Source: an uncultured Planctomycetales bacterium (GTDB lineage: Bacteria > Planctomycetota > Planctomycetia > Pirellulales > Thermoguttaceae). From it: a stretch of DNA of 8,913 nucleotides. Positions 1-5,880 of the stretch are shown one piece after another (position 1 is the first letter of the stretch; each line of letters begins with the position of its first letter). The position numbers and the translations under genes are program-made. The DNA lies in assembly GCA_937889015.1 (NCBI GenBank), contig CALARR010000027.1:1-8913 (forward strand), in the 5' to 3' direction. The notes beneath the pieces were generated by a model. That model made no database searches and was not told where the DNA came from. It saw only the letters and a program-made list of their open reading frames with translations.

Positions 1-1052
1 AGGCCGAGGATCGCTCCGCCCTGAATACCGGGCTTGACGCCTTCATAACGGTCGTTGCCGGACAGGTCGATGACCACCAGCAAGGGACGCTGCGCGGAAA
101 CCGTGCCCTCGCGGTAGAGGTCGTCGCCTCCCAGGTCCACGACCGCGCAGACATTGGACATCGCGTCCAGGTCATAGACATTTCGACCGCGCGCGCCGAT
201 CACAATCGTTCCCGCCGGCGTGGATATTTCCTGCACAACCGTCCCCGTGACGCCTGGATGCGATGCCTGGGCATTGTCGGGGAGCTTGCCAAGCTGCTGC
301 AACAACCGCGGGTCGCTCAGGGCCGAGAGGACGGTGCCCGCCTCGAACAAGGCGCGGCGGTCCATCTTCTCCAGCAGGTCGCACAGCCGGCGGCCCATGG
401 ACGGGTAGCCCAGCGCATGACCGATCACGCATTGACCGGTGAGGATGGGATAGAGCCTCTGCGCAAGTTCGGCCATCTCGTTCTGCGACAAGGGTGCGAC
501 GGCCGTGGCGTACTTGGCCTGCGCCTCGTTCAACGCGGTTTGCAGTGTCGCCAGGGCTTGTGCGGCGGATGTGACGGCAGAGGGCGTGAGAGACTCCAAC
601 GGTCCGATGTCCATCCGTTCGCGCGCCAGGCGTATCGCCCGGTCGAGCCCCGCAGGATCGTGCTGCACGGCCTGGTGCATGTGGCGTGTGAACCGTTCCG
701 CGTCCTCGGCCGCCGGTAGCGGATCTCGCATCATCCGGTCGTACCAACGCAACCGGCAGTTGCCGGTCACTTCCGAGGTCCGAACCGGCCCTGCCGTGGC
801 GTCCAACCGGCTACCAGCGTAGGCGCGGAACGTGGAAAAACTGCGGTCGAGGTTGCGGGTCTTCAGGTCGTCCTGGACTTCGCGGATGGCCTGTTGGACG
901 AACCATGCCGCGGCAGAGCCTTCGGGCAAAGCGTCCTTCTGGATATTGGGGCTTTCGGCGAAGACCTTGCCGTCCTCCACGGAGACCACGAGCGAAGAAG
1001 CGGCCAATGCCAGCAACAGCGCCTTTCCGCAACGCCGGATGACACAACACAC
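1..1052 (-). CDS. Secreted protein with GGDDxY/GNDxY repeats (3' part cut by window edge)
   Basis: The frame is open from a GTG at 1052-1050 to the left edge, giving 350 residues and no stop, so the gene continues outside. The start is supported by AGGAG at 1064-1060, seven bases upstream. Residues 1-32 look like a signal peptide: basic start, hydrophobic run ALLLALAASSLVV, then a possible cleavage after VFA. Residues 35-280 are mostly helical and Ala/Arg/Leu-rich and I recognise no domain there. From about residue 291 the character changes to short beta-type repeats, VVDLGGDDLYREG followed by VVIDLSGNDRYEG. I know such Gly-Asp-x-Tyr repeats from large secreted planctomycete proteins of unknown role; they may bind metal or build a beta-helix, which is inference. 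It lies 105 bp downstream of the NifX-like gene on the same strand and may share its transcript. No function is claimed. Confidence 0.72.
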   Translation of the reverse strand, partial: MCCVIRRCGKALLLALAASSLVVSVEDGKVFAESPNIQKDALPEGSAAAWFVQQAIREVQDDLKTRNLDRSFSTFRAYAGSRLDATAGPVRTSEVTGNCRLRWYDRMMRDPLPAAEDAERFTRHMHQAVQHDPAGLDRAIRLARERMDIGPLESLTPSAVTSAAQALATLQTALNEAQAKYATAVAPLSQNEMAELAQRLYPILTGQCVIGHALGYPSMGRRLCDLLEKMDRRALFEAGTVLSALSDPRLLQQLGKLPDNAQASHPGVTGTVVQEISTPAGTIVIGARGRNVYDLDAMSNVCAVVDLGGDDLYREGTVSAQRPLLVVIDLSGNDRYEGVKPGIQGGAILG

Positions 1053-1157
1053 GATGCGACTCCTGATGAAGTTTCCAACTCCAGACGAACCAGAATCATC
1101 GAGACGTACAAATAAGATGCTGAAGGACTGCTGCCAGTCGGTCCTCTTTCTCGCTAC

Positions 1158-1553
1158 TCAACAAGGAGGCTGGCGGTGATTCCCTCCGCGACGGCCATGG
1201 CAGCGGCGGCGTTTCTGGCCACAGCAGCCGGGCATGGCGAATCGGTCCTCATACAACTCGGCGGAGAGATAGGCGCGCAGCACTTCCTCCGCCTCGCCGC
1301 AAATCCGTGGCACGACCTCGATCCCGCTCGAAACCAAGAGATCCTCCAGGGGACGAGAGATGGCGCCGCACAGCAGCGTCTGGACCCCGAGAGTCCGTAA
1401 CCGCTGCGCGCGGAGCTCTGGACCCTCATCAGGTAAGAGCTCGTGGCGCCGAGCCGTTTCCGCTGAACCGTCGTGGGCGACGATCAGCAACTGCCCAGCA
1501 ACATCCAACACGGGCGAGACGCGGCCTTGCCAGACGGGAATTGCGATGACCAT
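1158..1553 (-). CDS. NifX/NifB-type (dinitrogenase iron-molybdenum cofactor family, COG1433-like) small protein
   Basis: This is a 131-residue protein of the size expected for the dinitrogenase FeMo-cofactor binding family. It opens with MVIAIPVWQGRVSPVLDVA, the typical first strand and loop of that fold. LCGAIS follows at residues 61-66, with C62, and VVPRICG at about 80-86, with C85. The end is unusual: MPGCCGQKRRRCHGRR (108-122) carries C110, C111 and C118 in a basic tail, with a last cysteine at C131. Family members bind metal clusters or metal-cofactor precursors; many outside nif clusters have no known role, and no nitrogenase gene is visible here. The frame stays open upstream to 1679, but family similarity begins exactly at this ATG. 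There is no convincing Shine-Dalgarno site. A sigma-54 promoter match lies directly upstream, and the sigma-54 activator gene precedes it on the same strand. A metal or redox role is inference. Confidence 0.82.
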   Translation of the reverse strand: MVIAIPVWQGRVSPVLDVAGQLLIVAHDGSAETARRHELLPDEGPELRAQRLRTLGVQTLLCGAISRPLEDLLVSSGIEVVPRICGEAEEVLRAYLSAELYEDRFAMPGCCGQKRRRCHGRRGGNHRQPPC

Positions 1554-1567
1554 GAAGGCGTCGAAGA

Positions 1568-1583
1568 TGCATTTCGCGTGCCG
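1568..1583 (-). promoter_or_regulatory. Sigma-54 (-24/-12) promoter candidate for the NifX-like gene
   Basis: The minus strand reads CGGCACG-CGAA-ATGCA from 1583 to 1568. Against the sigma-54 consensus TGGCACG-N4-TTGCW this matches 10 of 12 informative positions, including both invariant dinucleotides, GG and GC, at the required spacing. The expected start of transcription is near 1557, only about 4 bases before the ATG at 1553. That would give an almost leaderless mRNA and fits the missing Shine-Dalgarno site. A sigma-54 activator gene lies immediately upstream on the same strand. Confidence 0.6.
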
Positions 1584-1670
1584 GCAAGCGATGGTCGTCC
1601 GGTGGATCGACGTAACATATTGTGGTGAAAATGGATATGGTATTGCGCAGCCTTCCTGCGTATTATCGGA

Positions 1671-1684
1671 GCATCGCAAGATGC
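1671..1684. repeat. Short inverted repeat, possible activator site
   Basis: GCATC-GCAA-GATGC is a perfect 5-bp inverted repeat with a 4-base centre. It lies about 115-127 bp upstream of the predicted sigma-54 start near 1557, within the usual range for enhancer sites of sigma-54 activators. It could equally be a weak hairpin in the 3' untranslated region of the regulator mRNA. Arms this short occur by chance. Confidence 0.25.
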
Positions 1685-1706
1685 AGATGTAGGAAGTCTT
1701 GTAGCG

Positions 1707-1719
1707 TTGCAGAATGCAA
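1707..1719. repeat. Short inverted repeat TTGCA-GAA-TGCAA, possible activator site
   Basis: A perfect 5-bp inverted repeat with a 3-base centre begins 2 bp downstream of the regulator's stop codon. It is about 150-160 bp upstream of the predicted sigma-54 start. Its TGCA half-sites recur, with wider spacing, in the inverted repeat at 3230-3246 in front of the regulator and YeeE genes. It may be an enhancer-type operator or a chance palindrome. Confidence 0.25.
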
Positions 1720-1721
1720 TG

Positions 1722-3095
1722 CTATGTCGACCGGCCATCGTTCTCGGGCAGTTCGATCCCCAGCGCCTTGGCCTTGCGAAACAGGGTGCTGGGGTGGATG
1801 CCGAGGTGCTTGGCCGCCGCCGAACGGTTGCCGTGGTGGCGGCGCAAGGCGTCGGCGATCAGGAACCGCTCCATGGCCTCCAGGGTCATTCCGGCGAGAT
1901 CAAGGGGGGCCTCGCCGGCGGCCCCGCCACGCAGCCCTGGCGGCAGGTGCGCCAACTGGATCAGCCCTCCGCGGCACAAGACGAAGGCGTGTTCGATGAT
2001 GTTTTCCAACTCGCGGACATTGCCCGGGTAGTCGTGTTCCATGAGACGGGCCAAGACGTCGTCCGAGACTCCCGCCACGTCTTTTCCCTGTAGCCGGTTG
2101 AACTTACCGACAAAATGCTCGACGAGCAAGGGAATGTCTTCGCGGCGGTCGCGCAGGCTGGGCAGCACCAGCCGAATCACATGGATGCGGTAGAAGAGGT
2201 CCTCGCGGAACGTGCCCTTGCGGACGAGCTTGCCGAGATCCTTGTTCGTCGCCGCGATGACGCGCACATCGGTCTTGACGGACTCGACCGATCCCAGCGG
2301 CTCGAAGGTCTTTTCCTGCAATACGCGCAGCAGCCGGACCTGCATGGCGGGAGTGATGTCGCCAATCTCGTCTAGCAGCAAGGTGCCGCCGTCCGCCTGG
2401 GCAAAGCGGCCGGGCTTGTCCTGACGCGCGTCGGTGAATGCGCCGGCTTTGTGCCCGAACAATTCGGATTCCAACAGCGTGTCGGGCAAGGCGCCGCAGT
2501 TCAAGGCCACGAAACGGCCGTCGCGGCGCGAAGAGAGATTGTGGATCGCGCGAGCAAACAACTCCTTGCCGGTGCCGCTGGCGCCTTCGATCAGCACGGT
2601 GCTGTCGCTTTCGGCGATTTGGGGCAGGATCTGAAACACTTGCCGCATGGCCGGACTGCGGCCGACGATCTCGGCGAAGCTGTACTTGGCCTCCAGTTCC
2701 TTGCGCAGCTCGTCGACAAGTCTCAGATCGCGAAAGGTCTCGGCCCCACCGATGATGTCGCCCTGCTCGTCCCTGAATGCGGCCGTGGAAATACTGATGG
2801 GAATACGGTTGCCGTGAGCATCGAGAATGTACATCGCCTTGTTGACGATGGGCCGGCCCGTGGTCAACGTTTGGCGCAGGGCGCAGGCCGTTTCGCAGAT
2901 ATTGGCGCGAAACACTTCGCAGCAAGATCGCCCCAGGGCCTGGTTGCGTTTCACGCCGGTGATGCGTTCCGCCGCGCGATTGAACGAGGTGATCCGCCAC
3001 TGACGGTCGACGGTAAACACCCCGTCGTTGATCGAGTCGAGGATGATCGCCTGGCGGTCGGAAGGCAAGTCGTTGCTCTGAATAGACATAGCCAT
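1722..3095 (-). CDS. PAS domain sigma-54-dependent transcriptional activator (AAA+, Fis-type HTH)
   Basis: This 457-residue protein has the usual bacterial enhancer-binding layout without a receiver domain. A PAS domain spans about residues 15-122, a sigma-54 AAA+ domain about 141-385 and a Fis-type helix-turn-helix about 410-447. Walker A is GASGTGKE (171-178) and Walker B is LLLDEIGD (239-246). Arginine-finger candidates are R297 and R303 in FREDLFYR, and YPGNVREL (356-363) is the sensor II region. The sigma-54 contact loop reads GAFTDA (218-223) instead of GAFTGA. The PAS domain has C58, C59, C67 and C71 in a compact stretch, suggesting redox, metal or sulfur sensing (inference). The start ATG 3095 is chosen because PAS similarity begins there and GGTAAG lies just upstream; ATG 3089 is an alternative. 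The open frame to 3548 overlaps the YeeE gene and is rejected. Likely targets are the downstream NifX-like gene and perhaps the divergent YeeE pair. Confidence 0.93.
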   Translation of the reverse strand: MAMSIQSNDLPSDRQAIILDSINDGVFTVDRQWRITSFNRAAERITGVKRNQALGRSCCEVFRANICETACALRQTLTTGRPIVNKAMYILDAHGNRIPISISTAAFRDEQGDIIGGAETFRDLRLVDELRKELEAKYSFAEIVGRSPAMRQVFQILPQIAESDSTVLIEGASGTGKELFARAIHNLSSRRDGRFVALNCGALPDTLLESELFGHKAGAFTDARQDKPGRFAQADGGTLLLDEIGDITPAMQVRLLRVLQEKTFEPLGSVESVKTDVRVIAATNKDLGKLVRKGTFREDLFYRIHVIRLVLPSLRDRREDIPLLVEHFVGKFNRLQGKDVAGVSDDVLARLMEHDYPGNVRELENIIEHAFVLCRGGLIQLAHLPPGLRGGAAGEAPLDLAGMTLEAMERFLIADALRRHHGNRSAAAKHLGIHPSTLFRKAKALGIELPENDGRST

Positions 3096-3123
3096 TAGCT
3101 TACCAAGCGAACGCAGGCCGCCC

Positions 3124-3147
3124 CACCCCCCTCCGTAATTGGGGGTG
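3124..3147. repeat. Inverted repeat CACCCCC-N10-GGGGGTG in the divergent spacer
   Basis: Perfect 7-bp arms (3124-3130 and 3141-3147) flank a 10-base centre ending in AATT. The repeat begins 28 bp upstream of the regulator start, so it would lie in that gene's leader or promoter. No T-run follows on either strand, so it is not an intrinsic terminator. It could be an operator or a leader hairpin. Confidence 0.4.
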
Positions 3148-3229
3148 ATGTGCTGCGCCTGGTCTGGGCAGCGGCTCCGGCGAGGGAACAGAAGGACGGA
3201 AACGCCGGCTCGCCGAGGGCGTTCTTCGC

Positions 3230-3246
3230 GCTGCACGGTATGCAGC
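3230..3246. repeat. Inverted repeat GCTGCA-CGGTA-TGCAGC, candidate operator
   Basis: Perfect 6-bp arms with a 5-base centre lie in the 253-bp divergent region between the regulator and the YeeE genes. They are about 135 bp from the regulator start and about 100 bp from the YeeE start. Position and symmetry suit a binding site for a dimeric activator. The TGCA half-sites resemble those at 1707-1719. Nothing else clear is seen in the spacer: no strong sigma-70 or sigma-54 promoter and no small gene. Confidence 0.4.
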
Positions 3247-3335
3247 AACCAAGGAAACGCAAATTGGGGCTGTAACCGGTCGATCCCCGGGCGCATCAGT
3301 CTGCAGAGGGCCACCCAGGCCGCGTGTTGACAATC

Positions 3336-3341
3336 GGAGGG
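3336..3341 (+). promoter_or_regulatory. Shine-Dalgarno site deciding the start of the first YeeE gene
   Basis: GGAGGG at 3336-3341 is 7 bases before ATG 3349 but only 1 base before ATG 3343. The spacing favours 3349 as the true start, removing two residues (Met-Gly) from the longer reading. Confidence 0.6.
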
Positions 3342-3348
3342 TATGGGG

Positions 3349-3948
3349 ATGAACGAGACTACCGAGACCGCGCGGCCAGCCAGCTTCGTCAGGCGAAGCC
3401 GCTGGAATCCGTACCTGGTGGGAATCGGCATCGGCCTGCTGAGTTGGGCCGTGTTCGCCGTTGTCAACAATCCGCTGGGAGTGACGACAGCTTTGTCGCA
3501 ATGGGCCGGGGCAGTGGCCGAACCGGTGATGGGGGCCGAGGGGCTCAAGACGAATCCTTACTGGGCAAAGCACCTTCCGCGGTGGGACTACGGGACCCTT
3601 TTTCTCATCGGGACATTCTTTGGCGCGCTGGTTGGCGCCTGGCTGAGCCGCGATGTGCGGATCGAAGTTGTTCCGGCGGTGTGGCGCGAGCGGTTCGGAC
3701 CTTCGGTGGCCAAACGTCTGGCGGTCGCCTTCCTGGGCGGTGTGCTGGCGATGTACGGGGCGCGGATGGCCGGCGGTTGCACCAGCGGCAACGGCTTGAG
3801 CGGCTCGATGCAATTGGCCCTCAGCGGCTGGACCTTCTTCCTCACCATGTTTATCAGCGGGCTGCTCACCGCCTGGGTGATGTTTGGCCGAGCACGCAGC
3901 GGAATTGCCTCTGACGTCTCCGCCGCACAGAAGGAGCACAACTCATGA
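3349..3948 (+). CDS. YeeE/YedE family membrane protein, N-terminal-type half of a split sulfur transporter
   Basis: This 199-residue inner-membrane protein has about four hydrophobic segments, near residues 21-40, 82-100, 123-140 and 155-178. The signature AGGCTSGNGLSG (141-152) contains C144. Single-chain YeeE (TsuA) proteins carry two such cysteine-glycine motifs and import thiosulfate, with the cysteines relaying the substrate by short-lived hydrogen bonds. Here one motif lies on this protein and the second, CPGTG, on the next gene, so the two products probably form one transporter. The next gene's ATG overlaps this stop (ATGA, 3945-3948), implying translational coupling. Residues 40-80 form a long loop between the first two membrane segments. 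The actual substrate (thiosulfate, sulfide or another small sulfur compound) cannot be read from sequence. The spacer to the divergent sigma-54 regulator holds inverted repeats that may control it. ATG 3343 is the alternative start. Confidence 0.88.
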   Translation: MNETTETARPASFVRRSRWNPYLVGIGIGLLSWAVFAVVNNPLGVTTALSQWAGAVAEPVMGAEGLKTNPYWAKHLPRWDYGTLFLIGTFFGALVGAWLSRDVRIEVVPAVWRERFGPSVAKRLAVAFLGGVLAMYGARMAGGCTSGNGLSGSMQLALSGWTFFLTMFISGLLTAWVMFGRARSGIASDVSAAQKEHNS

Positions 3949-4511
3949 CTCTCCCCATTACCGGTACCGCCAGCCTGGTGCTGGCCGTCGTTTTCGGCTT
4001 CCTGTTTGGCTTGCTGCTGCAACGCGGTGGGGTCGCCAACTACAACACAATCGTCAATCAATTCCGGTTGAAGGACTTCACCGTCCTGAAGGTGATGTTC
4101 ACGGCGATCGTCGTCGGCGGCATCGGCGTGCTGCTGTTGCACCAGGCGGGCCACGCAGCCTACCACATCAAGCCGGCCAACATGCTGGGGATCGTGCTCG
4201 GGGCTGCCATCTTCGGCGTCGGCATGGTGACCTACGGCTATTGCCCCGGCACGGGCGTCGCCGCGGTGGCAACCGGCAGCGTCCATGCCTTGGTGGGCTT
4301 TGCGGGCATGCTTGCCGGCGGCATCCTCTACGCGCTGAGCTTCCACTGGGTCAACGAGCACATCCTTTCCGTGGCCGCCTTGGGCAAGGTGCGCCTGCCG
4401 GAGGTCACGGGCATCGCCGACTGGATATGGTTCGTGATCCTGGCCGGCATGGCGGCGATTGTGTTCGGCATCATCGAACGCATGGAGCGCGCCGGACGGA
4501 GGCGTCTCTGA
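3945..4511 (+). CDS. YeeE/YedE family membrane protein, second half of a split sulfur transporter
   Basis: This 188-residue membrane protein has about five hydrophobic segments, near 8-26, 47-66, 80-99, 109-130 and 158-177. It contains LLQRGGVANYNTIVNQF (24-40) followed by DFTVLKVMFTAIVVGG (44-59), a stretch well conserved in YeeE/YedE proteins. The second cysteine motif is YGYCPGTG (97-104), with C100. Its role should be to complete the pore with the preceding gene product and bring a sulfur compound into the cytoplasm. The start has AAGGAG at 3931-3936, eight bases upstream, and overlaps the previous stop by 4 bp, so the two genes are one operon. It ends 4 bp from the stop of the convergent glcF-type gene, leaving no room for a separate terminator. 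Family assignment is firm; substrate is inference. Confidence 0.9.
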   Translation: MTLPITGTASLVLAVVFGFLFGLLLQRGGVANYNTIVNQFRLKDFTVLKVMFTAIVVGGIGVLLLHQAGHAAYHIKPANMLGIVLGAAIFGVGMVTYGYCPGTGVAAVATGSVHALVGFAGMLAGGILYALSFHWVNEHILSVAALGKVRLPEVTGIADWIWFVILAGMAAIVFGIIERMERAGRRRL

Positions 4512-4515
4512 CCGC

Positions 4516-5808
4516 TCACGATTTGTCGGCCAGGCCGGAACGGATCGTAAACAGTTCGCCGATGTGCAGGACCTCGACGTCCGGCTTGTGCCGCGACAGC
4601 GCGTCGCGAAGCTGGATCATGCAGCCCGGGCATGCCGTTACGACCGCGTCCGCGCCGCAGGCGGCGATGGCCTCGGCCTTGTGATCGGCGATCTTCCGCG
4701 ACACGTCGTAGTGCGTGATGCTGAACGAACCGCCCAGGCCGCAGCAGCGGTCCGCGTCGGCCATTTCCACGAACCGCAGCCCCTCCAAGGCTTGCAGGAT
4801 CTGACGCGGCTGGGCCTGGATGTTCTGGTGCCGCACCAGGTGGCAGGGGTCGTGCCAGGTGACGGTCTTGCCGCGGAAGCAAGGCTTGAGCGTGAGTCGG
4901 CCGAGGTCGGCGGCCAGCAGCTCGATAACGAACTCGTTGAAGTCCTTGATCTTGGCGGCGAAGCGTTCGAAACGCTCCTTTTCCGCGGCATTCTCGGCCA
5001 GGTAGGTTGAATACTCGCTCAGCCCCGAGCTGCACGTGGCGCAGCCCGTGACGACGTAGTCGTACTCGGCGAAGGTCTCGACATTCCGCCGGGCCATCTG
5101 GCGGCCGGTGGCAAAATCGCCGGAAAGGTAGACCGGCGCGCCGCAGCAACCCTGGCGCCGATCGAAGACCACTTCGCAATCCAGGTTGCGGAGCACCTCC
5201 ACGATCATCGCGCCGATTTCGGGGAAGATGTATTCCGTGGCGCAGCCGGCGAAGAAGCCGACGCGGTACTTCGGCGTGCTCGCGGCCGTGCTGCGCTCCG
5301 GCAGAATGCTTCTCAAGAATCGTGGCGCGATCTCCGGAATCGCGCGCCCCGCGCCCAGGGCCGTGAGGAACTGCGGCAGGTGGCGGAATCGGCCTTGCCC
5401 GCGCGGCAGCACGCCCTGAAACCAGGAAGCCAGACGCAGGGCCACACCGAACAGCCAACGGTGGGGAAGCACGTAGCGAAATACCAGGCGTTTGGAAAGG
5501 GGAAGCCCTTTCTCGGCCGCGTAGTCGGCACGCGCCGCGGTCACCGCATGGTCGATACGTGTCTTGGCCGGGCAGTACTGCACGCAGGTCTTGCACAACA
5601 AGCAGTTATCGATGGCTTGGTAAAAGCCTTTGCTCAGTTCCTGCTGGCCTTCCAGCGCGAAGCGGATCAACTGGCCCTTACCGCGCGCAAGCCCCTTTTC
5701 TTCCCGCTCTTCACGGTAGATCGGGCAGAAGTAGCCGCAGAAGCCGCACTTCATGCACTGTTGGACGTCGGCCTGGAACTTGCGGATATTCTCGAGGTGT
5801 TCGCCCAT
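4516..5808 (-). CDS. glcF: GlcF-type iron-sulfur subunit, (Fe-S)-binding CCG-domain protein
   Basis: This 430-residue protein carries two classic 4Fe-4S motifs, C18-x2-C21-x2-C24-x3-C28 and C69-x2-C72-x2-C75-x3-C79. Two CCG cysteine-rich domains follow. The first has AGC189, CCG at 221-223 and CATC at 256-259; the second has DPCH at 320-323, CCGLGG at 355-360 and CPGC at 393-396. This is the layout of the electron-transfer subunit of glycolate or D-lactate oxidases and related heterodisulfide-reductase-like proteins. It would take electrons from the FAD subunit encoded 72 bp upstream and pass them towards the respiratory chain. The start ATG 5808 has AAGG about 7 bases upstream; a TTG at 5826 extends the frame but adds nothing conserved. 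Both cluster sets are complete. The substrate pair could be glycolate, D-lactate or another 2-hydroxyacid, so the symbol is by family only. Confidence 0.88.
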   Translation of the reverse strand: MGEHLENIRKFQADVQQCMKCGFCGYFCPIYREEREEKGLARGKGQLIRFALEGQQELSKGFYQAIDNCLLCKTCVQYCPAKTRIDHAVTAARADYAAEKGLPLSKRLVFRYVLPHRWLFGVALRLASWFQGVLPRGQGRFRHLPQFLTALGAGRAIPEIAPRFLRSILPERSTAASTPKYRVGFFAGCATEYIFPEIGAMIVEVLRNLDCEVVFDRRQGCCGAPVYLSGDFATGRQMARRNVETFAEYDYVVTGCATCSSGLSEYSTYLAENAAEKERFERFAAKIKDFNEFVIELLAADLGRLTLKPCFRGKTVTWHDPCHLVRHQNIQAQPRQILQALEGLRFVEMADADRCCGLGGSFSITHYDVSRKIADHKAEAIAACGADAVVTACPGCMIQLRDALSRHKPDVEVLHIGELFTIRSGLADKS

Positions 5809-5831
5809 GAATTGACCTTCAAGCAAGGATG

Positions 5832-5851
5832 GCCGCCGGGAATCCGGCGGC
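5832..5851. repeat. Perfect 8-bp hairpin in the glcD-glcF gap
   Basis: GCCGCCGG-GAAT-CCGGCGGC lies in the 72-bp gap between glcD and glcF. Read as RNA it makes a strong 8-bp stem with a 4-base loop. The sequence after it on the minus strand has no U-run, so it is not a normal terminator. It could protect the upstream glcD message from 3' decay or cause partial attenuation before glcF. Confidence 0.5.
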
Positions 5852-5880
5852 TCGCTGCCGACGCCGCACGCAGGATGCGG

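Noticed and set aside
258..719. Plus-strand frames within 172-1180
   Set aside because: The minus-strand frame from 1052 to the edge has a ribosome-binding site, signal peptide and repeat motifs; the others are its shadows.
1123..1145. Hairpin GACTG-CTGC-CAGTC as terminator of the NifX-like gene
   Set aside because: The stem is only 5 bp with a bulge beyond it, and no U-run follows on the minus strand.
1158..1553. Evidence for a nitrogen-fixation cluster
   Set aside because: The NifX-like family is widespread outside nif clusters, and no nifHDK, nifB or nifE/N gene is present in the window.
1554..1679. N-terminal extension of the NifX-like protein to 173 residues
   Set aside because: The extra 42 residues are not conserved-looking and cover the sigma-54 promoter match.
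3207..3221. Sigma-54 promoter candidate on the plus strand before YeeE
   Set aside because: It has GG-N10-GC spacing but only about 7 of 12 matches, and the TT of the -12 element is absent.
3302..3317. Sigma-54 promoter candidate TGGGTGG-N4-CTGCA on the minus strand before the regulator
   Set aside because: The GG and GC spacing is right, but only 8 of 12 positions match and the leader would be nearly 200 bases, so I do not call it. Autoregulation remains possible.
3327..3332. TTGACA as a -35 box for the YeeE operon
   Set aside because: A -10 box at normal spacing would fall inside the gene, after the start codon, and none is present.
3096..3548. Upstream extension of the sigma-54 regulator to 608 residues
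   Set aside because: The added part overlaps the divergent YeeE gene and its spacer, is Pro/Arg/Ser-rich and has no family similarity.
4328..5596. 422-codon minus-strand frame overlapping glcF
   Set aside because: It is a shifted frame of glcF, very rich in Arg/Ala/Gly, and no motifs are seen.
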